Below, in pieces: positions 37,351 to 50,395 of a DNA stretch of 64,000 nucleotides. The DNA comes from Shewanella marina JCM 15074. Its GTDB lineage: Bacteria; Pseudomonadota; Gammaproteobacteria; Enterobacterales; Shewanellaceae. Where the stretch lies: the NCBI RefSeq assembly GCF_000614975.1, contig NZ_BALM01000002.1, positions 186,001 through 250,000 of the forward strand, given 5' to 3'. The notes under the pieces are model-generated. The model searched no databases. It was not told the origin of the DNA and was given only the letters and a program-made list of their open reading frames with translations. A program made the position numbers and the translations under genes. Within the stretch, counting starts at the first letter, position 1; every line of letters begins with the position of its first letter.

Positions 37351-38403
37351 TTACTGATCTGCTGAAGCTAAGTTTTTACGATTAATTACCTCGATTAAGA
37401 CGTCGTCCTTTAGGTTTTGTTGGCCTTTAACAATTAAGTTATCGTTGAGCTCAAGTCCGTTAATAATCTCAACCATATCATCTTGTTTATAACCAAGTTG
37501 TACGGTTTTTTGCAGGGCTTTATCACCATCAGCAATAAAAACACTGTATTGGTTATCTTGATTGATGATGGCTTCATAGGGGATGGTCATTGCATTGTCA
37601 CGACTGTCGTATTGCAATTTAACTTGAGTAAACATGCCCGTTTTAAGTTGTTGGTTTGGGTTAGGTATTAATAATGTGGTTTTAAAAGTGCCGGTTTGAC
37701 TATCAATAACAGGGCTTATTCTAAGTACACTCGCATTATGGTGTTGTTTTGCTGCGGTCATAATGCTGGCATGTTGGCCGAGTTTAATGCTGCCAAGTTC
37801 AGCTTCTGGTAGATGGATGATACCGTGCAGTTGCTGTTGGTTAACAATAAAGAAGAGTGGATCAAACTCTTTAGCCATGGTGCCGATATGGATATATCTA
37901 CTGGCGATAACACCATCAATAGGGGCGATTATTTGGCTCTCTTTAACTTGCAGTGCGGCAAGATCACGTCTAGCAATCGCAGCTTTTAAATTGAATTCGA
38001 GCTTAGCAATGCGCTCTGCACTGGTGAATTGCTTATTTTTGATTTTGATTAAACGATCTAGCTCCTGCTTGATAATTTTGACTTCAGCATCGGCTTTGTC
38101 TAAATCATATTGCTGGCGTTTAGCATCAATGGTTGCCAGTAATTGTCCTTGGGTGACTTGCTGGCCTTCTTCAACCTTTAAATCAATAATTAGTCCGGTA
38201 ATGCGGCTCACAACTTGTGCTGATTGCGGTGCTTCGAGGGTGGCATGGGTTTCATAAAAAGAGGCGATTTGACCTTGTTTGATCTGCCCCGTTTCGACTG
38301 GAATCGCATATACCTGCTGTTCTTCAGCTTCTTGTTCAGGTTGGCAACCGCTAATCAACAAGCTGATGCATGCTAAGGTAATTATTTTTTTATATAAATC
38401 CAT
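37351..38403 (-). CDS. RND efflux periplasmic adaptor lipoprotein
   Basis: The 350-residue membrane-fusion protein has a lipoprotein signal (LACISLLISGC, Cys20). A split lipoyl half-motif region follows (ASFYETHATLEAPQSAQVVSRITGLIIDLKVEEGQQVTQGQLLATID), with a helical hairpin around KIIKQELDRLIKIKNK, the second lipoyl half (APIDGVIASRYIHIG) and the beta-barrel/MP domains. It bridges the RND pump and an outer-membrane channel. It is the first gene of the three-gene operon adaptor-RND-RND. Its promoter must lie in the gap shared with the divergent giant gene. Confidence 0.93.
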   Translation of the reverse strand: MDLYKKIITLACISLLISGCQPEQEAEEQQVYAIPVETGQIKQGQIASFYETHATLEAPQSAQVVSRITGLIIDLKVEEGQQVTQGQLLATIDAKRQQYDLDKADAEVKIIKQELDRLIKIKNKQFTSAERIAKLEFNLKAAIARRDLAALQVKESQIIAPIDGVIASRYIHIGTMAKEFDPLFFIVNQQQLHGIIHLPEAELGSIKLGQHASIMTAAKQHHNASVLRISPVIDSQTGTFKTTLLIPNPNQQLKTGMFTQVKLQYDSRDNAMTIPYEAIINQDNQYSVFIADGDKALQKTVQLGYKQDDMVEIINGLELNDNLIVKGQQNLKDDVLIEVINRKNLASADQ

Positions 38404-38886
38404 TTGCTGAGTCCAATCAATAATCTAATGATGATGTGCTAATAAGCAGCTTTATGCCAAGGACGTTTATTTATTAATTAACAATAGCTTAATAAAAATA
38501 GCACAATGAGTGAATATTAATTGTTAATCAATTAGTAGTGAAAATCACTAAATTAGTTAACTTAAATGTAACAGGATGCTTGTGAATAATAGATGAATAT
38601 CTAAATGATTTAGTGAGCCTTAAAATAAGGTTAATACTTTAGTTGTAATTGTTTGAGATTAAATAGTATTTATAACATACCTCACAATTTTAAAATCCAT
38701 TTCAATTTGCAAATAATCATTTCTAAATTGCCTGTCACAAGCTGAATTATCATTAAATAACTAGTATTTTCAATGGATTAAAAGTTGGTGTGATAGTTGC
38801 AAAAGTTACTAATAAATAGATCGTGGCATGCGCCTAAATAAGTTGAGTGAACTTTAGCTTATAGGGTCCTAGTACGAGGATATAAA
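38404..38886. promoter_or_regulatory. divergent control region of the RND operon and the first giant gene
   Basis: There is no gene in these 483 AT-rich bases. A near-palindrome (TAATTGTTAATCAATTA, 38518-38534) lies about 115 bases upstream of the adaptor gene and could be an operator. GAGGA at 38876-38880 is the ribosome binding site of the giant gene. No riboswitch of the GEMM (cyclic-di-GMP) type is visible. Confidence 0.4.
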
Positions 38887-41800
38887 ATGTTAGTTACTTT
38901 GGGTTTTCAGGTTAGGTTGAATTTATCACTTACGCGTCAACTTATTCAATTATGTGTGGGGGTTGCTTTATGCATGTTAGCTTTGCCAAGTCATGCGACT
39001 GTTTATTTTCGAGTTGAGCCCAATCAAACTAATTCTATTCCTAATAGCATTAATGAGTTAAATGTGGGTCAATCACTGACCTTACTCAATACCTCTGTTA
39101 ATTTACAGCATACTGATGATACCCAAGATAATATTCATCATTTAATGCGTTGTGGCCCTGATGGACTCTCATTTTCGGGTGGATACATCACTAATTTAGG
39201 TAATCCAGATTATAGAATTCAACTATTTTTAGATAATCAGTGGAAGCAGCATTGTAATACGGGCAGTACTCATCCGAACTTCTATGGCCCTTATTATGAC
39301 AGTAACCAAAATCGTAATGTGGCCGTAAGAGCGGTATTACACCGTTTTCAAGATACTGGCAGCAGTGCCAATATTACCTTGCCGGACTATATGACTTTTT
39401 GTATTGCTAATGCTGAAGATGGTCAAAATAGCTCAAATTGTTGGTATACCCATTTAAATGATCAATATTATCGCTGGCGGACGACCAGTGGTAGCCGAAC
39501 TGTGACTGTAGTCGAGAGGATTGATTATGGTGATGCCCCTGATACTAGCATCGGTGTTGGTGTGGGCGATTATCGCACTAAGCTTAATGATAATGGCCCT
39601 AGTCATACGTTATCGACCCAATTGTATCTAGGTAATAATGTCACTGATGATGAGTCGGATGCTTATACAAATACCGCGGCAGATGGTGATGATAGTAATA
39701 CGAGCAATGATGAAGATAGCATCAGTAATCTGAGTATCTTTGAGAGTGCGATATCGTTAAATAAATCTCTTACGTTAACCAATACCACAGGAACCAATGC
39801 TTATTTATATGCATGGGTCGATTGGGATAATAATGGCCGTTTTGATCTTGATGAATTAGCGACCAATGGCAGTGCGTCTAATGGTGAAATTACGGTAGCA
39901 AATGGCGTAACAACTGCAGATATTGAGTGGACGGGGTTAGCTGGATTGGTTGCAAACGGCCAACATTACTTGCGGATGCGTCTTTCTAGTACGGTGTTAC
40001 CAATTGGGGCTGCAACTGGGGCTGATGAAGATCCTCGCTCATATAGTGCTGGTGGCGCTGGTGATGTTGAAGATCATCTGTTGACGATTAGAGCGACAAG
40101 TATCGTAACTCCCGTTAATCAAGTCTGTGTGACCGATATTTTTGAAGATTCGCTCTCTAATTATATGAGGTGGACTGGCAGTAATGGCAGTTACGCTGAG
40201 CAGTTTACGGCGACCAGTTGGTCTGCCAATTTAATTCGCAATAATGGCCCAACCATTGGCCGACTTGAGGCGACCTATAGCGATGCTATAAATCAAGCTA
40301 ATAGCGGCTTTGTTGGTTATTTTGTGCATAGAACCGATGCTAATACGGTTAGGGAGGTCGCACAATATCGGACTTATTACTCGAATGTTGCTGATGGCAA
40401 GGTTGAAATTAGCTATCAATACCTGCCCGCAGCAGGTTATGAGGCTAATAGTATCTCTTTTGAGATAAATAACTTTTGGAGTGCGGGCATATACAGTGAT
40501 GATACTACGATTACTGTGAGTGGTAATTATGGGCAGGGCAGAATGTACCTGCATCCATCATATAATAATGTGCAAACAGATTATGATCCTGATGGCATTG
40601 ATATTGTGCCAGATCAAACCTACACCGTTTTGCAGCTTAGACAGGAACATATTGATGGCACTAACGGTCTCGCATATCCAGTATTTACGTTAAGTGCTGG
40701 GCAAACTATCTCCTTTGTCATTGATAATATTCCGGTAAGTAATCGTACTAATTGGACTTTTGATAGCGCTCATTATGATGTCAGTAGTTGTGCCACGGGT
40801 GGATTTTATGATTTTGGTGATGCGCTTGATCCCAGTAGTGGTATTGCCGCTAACAATTATCGTACTCAATTAAGTGATGATGGTCCCCGTCATCAAATTG
40901 CGACTCTCCCTACTATCTATTTAGGGGCGACCAGTCCTGATGCTGATAACGGTGGTCTACAAAATAGCAATGCTAGTGCCGATGACGATGACAATAGTAA
41001 TGATGAAGATAAGCCGAGTAACGTTGCGCTATACGCCACCAGTACCGGTTTTACGCATAATCAAATGGTCAATAATAGCAGCGGCAGTGATGCTTATCTT
41101 TATGCTTGGATAGATTGGGATCAAAATGGCCGTTTTGATCGAGATGAATTTGTTGAAGGTGGCACAGGTAATGGCGATGCCATTGTTGTGGCAAATGGCA
41201 GCACAGAAGAGACTCTGCTGTGGACCAGTTTACCGTCTTTAATGCTAGCTGATACCTATATGATGCGAGTCCGTGTGAGTGATCAACTACTTACAGATGC
41301 TGCAACTGGAACTAATGAAGATCCACGCTCTTATGGTCTTGCAGGCTTTGGCGAAATTGAAGACCAACAGTTAGTGGTCAGTAATGATCCGTCATTGCCG
41401 CAATTGATTTGCTCTGCTTCAGAGCAGGCGGCGACTGGCGCCGAAATTGCGCAATTGTCTAATTATAACGATGATCCTGCCGATGGTTTTTCAGGGGTAA
41501 CAATAACAGGCGATGAGCTCACCTCTAATGCAGGTAATTCTGTCGGTAATCCAATGAAGCGCTTTGAATTAGAGATATTAGCTCCAGGACAAGCTTTTAC
41601 TTATCCGATTGGTATTGAAATTGAATTTAGGCTGCGTAATTACTTTAATGAAGATACTGACCCCATGTTTTGGTTAACTGACCATAACAATATGAATGGT
41701 GTATTGATTGGTGATAATGCACTGTGGGTTGGCTCACATGCCACTTGGAATGGCACGGCGCAAACGATTAATTATACTAATCGAGCAGTCAATCCAATGA

Positions 41801-44800
41801 CTAATAATGCAGGAAGAGTCAACAGTACTTACAAGCGTTATCGGATGAAGATGTATGTTCAGTCAGATAACAGTACCACTATTCAGTTAACCACTATGTA
41901 TGATGATGGTACGGTAATTGAAACCTCGCCAGTACAAACGGGTGTACTCCCCGTTAATCCTAATAATGGTATCTATTTTGCCCATACCACTCACTTTAAT
42001 GATTCTGCGAGTAGTAGTTATGTATTTGGTGGCGCTAATTTTGTGGTAGCGGATAGCAGCGCCTGTGATTATGGTGATGCGCCCGACACATTAGCGGGAA
42101 CCGCAACGGGTAATTATGAAACGCTTGCTATTAATGGTGGCCCAGCGCATACCATTGATGGTGATATTTATCTGGGGAGTAACGTTGGCGATCAAGATAC
42201 TGATGGTTTTTTTGATGGTGTCGATGCTAATCGTAATGCAACCGATGATGACGTTGAGGGCAGCTCTGCTAACGATGAAGATGGGGTCACATTGCCACTC
42301 ACCATTACTGATGCCAATTACTCTCTCAATGTGATTTGTAATGATTTCAGCAGCAGTGGTGATTTAGGGGCAACAGTTCATGGTTGGATTGATGCTAATC
42401 GTAATGGTGATTTTGAGGTCAGTGAATATGCCACTGCAGCGTGTGATGATACCTCAATATCTACAAATGGTAGTGCTAATCTAGCATGGTCTGGCTTGAT
42501 AACCAGCCCCGGTAGCAGTTATTTACGATTACGAATTACCGACACGCCGATGGTTGATGGTGATGGTATTGGGCAAGATGACCGTGCTTATAACCCGGTG
42601 CAGCATGGTGAAGTTGAGGATCATCAAATTACCTTAGCGGTGCCTATTGCGCAGTGTAGTTTTGGCAGTTTAGGCACTGGTAATGGGGCGGGCTCAGTAT
42701 TAGATAAAGAGCAGGTAAGAATTCGTCGCTGGGATGGTTTAGCGTCATTTACAAATGGCAGTCAAAGCGCTGATCAGGTATGGGATATCACGAATCCGGT
42801 CACTCCTAGCGGGCCGCATACCTCTGAAACGATTAGCACCAGTTTTTTACCTATTCCGACCGTAATGGAGTCTATGACCGCGCTTGAGTACAGCTTTTGG
42901 GTTGGGCCGGGCAGTTATGAGTTTTGTGGCTCGATGGACGATGGTTATTCAATTGCTTATTCATATAGTGGTGAACAAGCCGATATGACGCTCGTCAATG
43001 GTGAAGGCTATCCTAATGCTTATAATAATGATTTAACGGCTTCAGTGACATTAAGCCAAGCTGCATTGATTCAGATGCGCATGATTGATTTTAATAATCA
43101 ATTTCAACCAGCAAGCGGCGCTGGTGCAATCCCCGGGGGTGAACGTTTTGGCTATCGCGTTGGCGGTGCTTGTATTGATTTAACCACTACAGTACCTGAT
43201 TTTGACGTGTGTACCATTGCCAAAGATTTTGGTGATGCCCCCGATGATGGCACAGATAATAGTTTTCATACACTCTTAGCCAGTGACGGTGCGGCGCATA
43301 AATTAAATGGTCTTGATATTTATTTGGGCGATATAAAGGGCGATTTGGATGAAGGCAGTTATCAAAGTACCGATGCCAATTTAGATGATAGTAATGATAG
43401 CTCTGGTACTGCAGCTGGTAATGATGAAGATGCTATTAATAATGTGGTACTTGATTCAGCTAAATCTACTTTTACCCTTAATTTAGGCTGTAATGATTTT
43501 GCTGGTGGCGCTGATTTAGGGGCAATTGTCCATGGTTGGATTGACTTTAACGCAAATAACCAATTTGAAGCCAGTGAGTATACATCTAGAGAGTGTGTTG
43601 ACGATGATGAGTCAACTACTGGTGCCGCTTTATTACGATGGATTGATATTCAAAATGTGCAGGAGGGTAATAGTTATTTACGTTTACGAATAACTAATCA
43701 AAGTTTACCCGCAGATCTTGCTAATACTAGTTGGGATGAACGCTCAACTGGGGAAGTTGATGGTGGTGAGGTTGAAGATCATAAGCTTGTATTTAGTTTA
43801 GAGTCTGATTTTGGTGATGCGCCGAGTAGCTATTTAACGATAAGAGCTGAAGCTGGTGCAGAGCATGGGTTAGGCAGTAACCGCTTTTATTTACATCTTG
43901 GCTCAAAGGCCGCAGATGCTGATAGTGATGGTTTTAGTGATGGCGTTGAGGATTATCCTAATACGGCAACTGATGATGATCAAACCGATACTTCGGGTAT
44001 TTCTAATGGTAATGATGAAGATGGTGTGCCGGGAATGCCGGGGTTATTTTTAGACAGTACCGATTACCAAGTGACAGTGGTTTGTAACGATCATAATGGG
44101 ACTGATGATCTAGGTGGCACAGTATATGGTTGGGTAGACTTTAATAATAATGGCAGTTTTGATGCCAGTAATAATGAGTTCGCAGAGGCGACTTGTGATG
44201 ATGTTGATACAGTGACTGATGGCAGTGCCACGTTAAACTTTAGTGGTTTTACAGCGGCAACAGTGCCAGCGATTACCTTTGCTCGTCTTCGTTTGACGAC
44301 TGAAACCTTATCCGCTGCAGATTCAGCAGGTTTTGTACAAGACGGTGAAGTTGAAGATTACAGTGTTATTGTTGGTTATAAAGTCAGTGGTAAAGTGTTT
44401 AATGATGCCGGTACTGATACCTCTATTGCTAATAATTTGCCATTTTATAATGGCGTGCTTGATACTGGCGAGGCAGGTATTGCGGATGTGGTCGTGACCT
44501 TATATGACCAAACATCAGGGACTTGTCAGTCTACTCAAACTGATGTTAATGGTGATTATGCATTAGCCGCTTTAGATGGACATAATTATACGATTTATGA
44601 AACCGCCAATGAGACCATTCCTGCCCCCGGCTTATGCCCACCGCAAGTTGGCACCGTCAATAACGATGGTTTATTAGAAAATAATACCATTGCCGATCCA
44701 TTAAGTTATTCATCAAGTTCTTCCAATGTCATTACATTAGGCAATGTTACCTCCAATAACAGTGGTAACAACTTTGCAGATTTCAGTGCGCCAAGTTTCG

Positions 44801-47800
44801 CCTCATGTGATGCTGATGGTTATCTTACCTTAAGAACGCCAGCGGATCTGTTTGCGGTTGATCTGTTTACCGGCGATACCGAAGAACTTGCGGCTAATAC
44901 GACAGCACCGTTAAATAGTGATGGTTTGCAAGTGGGTTATATGATGCAAAACAATCATATTATTGGGGAAATTGGTGGCACTAATGCCAAATTAATAGCC
45001 TTAGTTGATGGTAACTATCAAGTGCATCTGCTGCCAATTACACTGACGGGCAGTAATATTAATATTAACTTTAATAACGCTACCATTTCTGATGATGGCA
45101 TCTTGTATATGACAGGTGGTAGTACCGGCTATATTTTAAAAATTGATGTTAATCCAGCCAGTCCAACTTATCTACAAGAGGTCGGTCGTCCGAGTATATC
45201 AACTTTTGGTACGGCAGATTTTGCAATCAATCCTCTCGATGGCAAAATTTATGGCTACGCCAAGATGGCACCATTGCGATTTTTGATCCAGTAACGAATA
45301 GTCGTGATAACAGTAAAAAGGTCACCCAAGTGATTGCCGATGGTAGCACGCGTAATTACAGCTCTAATCATGTTAATAGTAGTTATGGCGCCATCTATTT
45401 TGATCAAGCGGGTAATATGTATGCCATTAATAATGGTAAATATACACCGACAAGCCTGATATTTCGGCGCCTGTATTACAAATTCCAATTGGAAACGCTG
45501 CTGCAACTAATTATACGGCTACAATTGTTTCAGATTTAGGTTTTACTATGACTACCAATGATGGTGCACGTTGCCGTTATGCGCCATTAGGACTTGATTT
45601 TGGTGATGCGCCAGATGATTTTGATACCACAAATAATGCGGGGGGGCCGTTTCATGTCACTCGTAATAGTGAGATTTGGATAGGTACATTACCCCCTGAT
45701 AATGATGTCAATGGCGCGCCAACGGTAACTGCTGATGGTGACGATTTGATTGGTACCACCCCTGATGATGAAGATGCTTTTGATAATCAAGTTCGGGTGT
45801 TTATTAACAGTGGTGCTGGTCAAATTAGCCTACCGATCACCAATAATTCAGGTAAAGCCGCCACCTTATATGCTTGGGTGGATTTTGACCAAAGTAATAG
45901 CTTTGATAGCGATGAGCGCGCCAACATCGCCATTGCGGCAACTGATATTAACTCCGATATGACATTAACATGGAGCGGCTTAACGGGCGTGGTGACGGGC
46001 GATACCTATTTACGTCTGCGTATTTGTACCGATGATGCCACGGTTGATTGCAATCAACCCATTGGCATAGCGAGCAATGGTGAAGTAGAAGATCATTTAG
46101 CCAAAGTGATTGAAGGGGTGTTCCCTAATAATACTTGTGATGGTATGTATCAAGTTGACAGTGATAGTGCCAATAGTTTTGATTTTTCTGCGACCTTAAC
46201 CAGCAGTTTACCTTATCTTCAAAGTAGTATTTTAACCGCACAAACTGGTTTTGATAATCTCAATGCTATTGCCTTTGATCGGGTAGGTGGTGTGTTTTAT
46301 GGCAGCTTTTTTGATAGTAGCGATAACTTACATATCGCCATGTTCGATAAGACAGGCAATATTGTTGATTTAGGGATGCCCGTTGCGAGTGCCGATTTCA
46401 ATATTGTTAATGCTGCAACGGGGGGAATTACCTCAATATTAACGGGTAATCCTGTGGTGGCAAGTGCTGACCTTATCGGACAATTAGGCACGATTAGCGG
46501 TGATGGACAATATTTCTATTTGGGTGATGCCGATAGCGCTCAATTATTGGTGATTAATTTAAGTACCTTTACGGTTGATGCTGTTAATTTACGTTTGCCA
46601 GATATCGGCATGTCAACTGGCGGTGGTTTTGCTTTACCTTTCGATAGTGATTGGGTATATGACGCGACTACTGGACTGATTTATGTGACCGAGCTGGTTG
46701 CTCGTACGTTATACAATATTAATCCAGATACGGGGGCCATTGGCACCAGTGCCATCGATTTTAGAACTACAATTCCAAATGCGCAGACTTACGGAATAGT
46801 GATGGGGCAAGATAGTTTTGCTTACTTGATGGTTGATGGCGAGTATGACAGTGATTTAAATGGCAGTCTTGACACCAATGGCACCGCGCTATATCAACTC
46901 AATATATTATCTAAAAAAGCGCAATTACTCGGCCAGTTAAATGGCGCTAATGCATCCTTTTCCGATGCCGCAGGTTGTATGGTTGGCGCGCTTGATTATG
47001 GCGATGCCGCAACGGGTTACGGTGATGTGAGTCATCAGTTCTTTGATAACGATGCTAATGGCATCACAGATTATCAACTTGGCATGGTTTGGGATAGCGA
47101 GTTTTTTGCTCATGTCAGTGCCAATGCCAGAGATGATAATTTATATACTTTAGCGGATGAAGATGGCTTATTACTCAATGATGCTTTAGTGGCGGGCAGC
47201 AATGATATAACTATCGATGTGAGTCAAACTGCAGTGCTCAATATGTGGTTGGATTATCAACAAGGTGGCAGTTTTGAAGCCAGTGAGCAACTACTGACAA
47301 ATTATGCGGTAAGCGCCGGCAGTAATAACATCAGTGTTAATTTAGACAGTGCTGCAATGGGTTCGTATAACGGTGTTACTACACTTCGTATTAGAATTTG
47401 TGAGCAAGCAGGGCAATGTGATCAAGCTACTGATGTTAATCAAGGCGGCAGTGCGGTAAATGGTGAGGTTGAGGATTATCAGGTATGGACCAGTAGCGCC
47501 GCAATCGTTAATCAAACTTGTAATAGTGCGACGCTTTCTTATGGACAAACAGGCAGCTACGGCTTACTGGATTTACAAACACAAACCGATCCTTTTACGA
47601 CTGGTGTATTACAACAGCCTGTCGCCATTGCAGGGTTAACCACATTTGATGGCTTAAGTGGACTGGGTATTCATCCACAAAGTTATTTGGTTTATGGTAT
47701 TGCGATGGATACCAGTACCGCAGATAACCCGATTCATCTGTGGGTGACTGATCAAACAGGGACTCAATTAGTTGATTTAGGTGTGGTCGTTTCCGCTCTG

Positions 47801-50059
47801 CATCAATCGATGAATCATAATAGTCAAGGTGTGGTTAATTTTGTGATAAATCAACCACTGTCACAAATGGTCGCTGGGGCGAATATTGATAGTGCCACGC
47901 GCGGTGCAATTGATCCAAGTGGTGAGTATTTATATTTACATAATGAGCAGTGGCAACAACTGATCCGTGTTTATATTCGAGATTTGACCTTTACCATTGT
48001 GAGCATGGACAGCGCATTAACAGCGATGGGCGGTGATATGGCCTTTAGTAGCAGTGGCTCACTTTACAACCCTGATCTTGTTGCTGGTCAATTATATCAA
48101 TTGCAACCCGAAACCGGAGCGATTAATACCTTAGCATTAAATTGGAATGGCATTGCCAGCGTACAATCTGGTGGGCAAAGTGCCGGTGTATTTATGGATA
48201 CTGGCATTTTTCTATACGCAATCAGTTATCACGGTATCCATGATTTAGATCGAGATGGTACGGCTGAGTATCATGGTTCTGTAATGTATCAAATAAATAC
48301 CGTAAATGGCGATATCGCGCCAATGGTCGCAATGGATGAATCCTACACGGATGAACTGGATGCCGCGGGCTGTTTTGTTTCAGCTGATCATGGTGATAGC
48401 ACCTTTGTGAATGATGGTGCGGCCAGTCATGGTTTTTATGATAGTGACGGTGATGGCTATGCTGATTTCAGACTGGGTAGTCAGTTAGATGTTGAGCCTA
48501 AGCAGAGTTTGAGTACAGATGCCAGTGGTGATGATTTACTTTATCTAGATGATGAAGATGGTGTCGTTATGCCAATCTCAATGGTGGTGAATCAACTGGA
48601 GACGATTGATGTTGAGGTGACTTCACAAACTGGTACGACATTAAAGTTAAATGTGTGGGTCGATTTAAATGGTAATGGCAGTTATCGAGATAGTGGTGAG
48701 CAGATAGTTAATGAACAAGATGTGAGTCATGGAACTAATTCTGTCGACTTATTATTAGCAGCGGCTTATACCAGTGGTTTTAATGGTGACACCACCATGC
48801 GCTTTAGATTATGTGAGCAAGCTAATCAATGTAATAAAAGTGATGATATTGAACTGGCTGGCGTTGCCGTGAATGGTGAGGTGGAAGATTATCAATTTAA
48901 TTTGATTAACCAAATCGTGTTGCGCGGACAGGTATTTGAAGATAATGGCATGGGGAGTGGTGTTGCTCACGATGGTAAATTGAATGGTACCGAAGCTGGT
49001 ATTGCGGGTTTTGAAGTTAAGGCTGTTTATGAAGGTGCCGCGATAGCCGGTTATAATATTGGCGATATTATTGGGATCACTCGTACTTTAGCTAATGGCC
49101 GATTTGAGATAACGCTACCTGTTGAGGTTGCTCATCAAGATATATTTTTAAAAGTGGTCAATCAGGCGCAGTGGATCGATATAAGTGAGTCTGATACCGC
49201 TGGATATAGTCAAATTACTAATACATCTGTGATAGATCACCTGATGATCATTAATGCTGCTGCAGGTGATAGCCTAACAAATCTTGATTTCGGTAAAGTG
49301 AAAGCGCCTACGCTCACACCTGATAACTTTACTGAAGCCGAACCTGGTATTGCGGTGACTATGTCACATAAATTAGATACATATACCGCAGGTGTGATTA
49401 ACTTTAGTCAGGTGAATGAAATCAGTGCTCCGATTAATAATGATTGGAGTAATGCATTATTTCGGGATCATAATTGTGATGGCATACTTGATGATAATGA
49501 TCTTGCTATCACCTCCATTTCTGTCAGTGGGGTGATGTCAGTTTGCTTAATTAGTGAAGTGTATATCCCAATTAACGCCACCATTAATAGTACTTATCAA
49601 TATGATGTTACCGCGCAAATGGTATTTGAAGACAGTATGAGTTCTGGACATAGTGTGATTCGCACTGCCAAAAGCCAAGATGCGTTGCGGGTGACTTATC
49701 GCGGTGCCGGTCAGCTCAAATTAGAAAAGGTGGTACGCAATATCAGTCAAAGTGGCAGTGATGGCGTGCAAAATAGCGCCAAACCAGGTGATATTCTGCA
49801 ATATACCATCAAGTTCACTAATACAGGCAGTGGTGATATCACTAATATTAATATTCATGACGACACTCCTATATTTACCAAGCTGTATCAAGCTATCGAT
49901 TGTGCCTCAATGATTATTCCAAGCTCGTTAACTTGCACTATTGTGACGCCAAATGGCAGTAATGATGTTGGTTATATTGGCTTTATTACCTGGCAGTTAA
50001 CCGGAACTTTAATGTCTGGTGCAAGTGGCCAGATAATCTATCAAGTTGAAGTGGAATAA
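38887..50059 (+). CDS. giant exported GEVED-repeat protein 1 (two frameshifts)
   Basis: Three frames (to 45294, through 45330-45460, from about 45460 to 50059) join into about 3724 residues. An N-terminal signal peptide ends near LALPSHA. Eight GEVED modules follow, ending at bases near 40070, 41350, 42610, 43770, 44350, 46085, 47470 and 48880. Each starts with a D(F/Y)GDA-like motif (relaxed in the last) and has a 12-residue EF-hand-like loop. SdrD-B-like domains follow modules 5 and 8 (VSGKVFNDAG; LRGQVFEDNG). Between modules 5-8 are propeller-like stretches (DUF6923 type). The C-terminus is a DUF11-like domain (LKLEKVVRNIS, DILQYTIKFTNTG) with no anchor or sorting signal. The breaks near 45260 and 45455 each need one C. 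It is probably a large surface or extracellular adhesin or matrix protein that binds calcium. Confidence 0.8.
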
Positions 50060-50071
50060 TACTTATCATTC

Positions 50072-50101
50072 GAGATTGAGGTTATCACCTCAATCTCTTT
50101 T
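50072..50101 (+). terminator. intrinsic terminator of giant gene 1
   Basis: GAGATTGAGG and CCTCAATCTC form a perfect 10-bp stem around TTATCA, followed by TTTT, 12 bases after the stop codon. Confidence 0.85.
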
Positions 50102-50395
50102 ATACCCTCATCATTTAGTTTAAATAAAACAACATCTTTTCTTGTATTTTTATCATTTATAGTCATTGACTCCACTGTTTCTGTTTTGCAAACAACTTCT
50201 ATTTTGAATATGCAAAGATAAAAACGTTTGAAGTGGTTAAGCAGTTGATTTTAAATAAAAATAACCTTGTGGAATGATTGTTGCTCTATAAGTTCCTGTA
50301 ACATATTGGCCCAAGAACATGGAACTAAAAACTGCTGGATGCAATTCCAATATGCCTGTTGATGTGTTGAATATTGATAGCTGACGGGAAAATTT
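50102..50395. other. gap between the two giant genes
   Basis: It is AT-rich and holds no visible gene on the plus strand. The second giant gene therefore has its own promoter here, but no clear -35/-10 pair can be chosen. GGGA about 8 bases before its ATG is a weak ribosome binding site. Confidence 0.45.

Noticed and set aside
38404..38886. Cyclic-di-GMP riboswitch before the giant adhesin-like gene.
   Set aside because: No GEMM-type conserved core is visible in the leader.
45255..45547. Programmed ribosomal frameshifting in the giant gene, tamA and hrpA.
   Set aside because: No slippery heptamer plus downstream structure; the breaks are too many and all fit one missing G/C, which a sequence error explains better.
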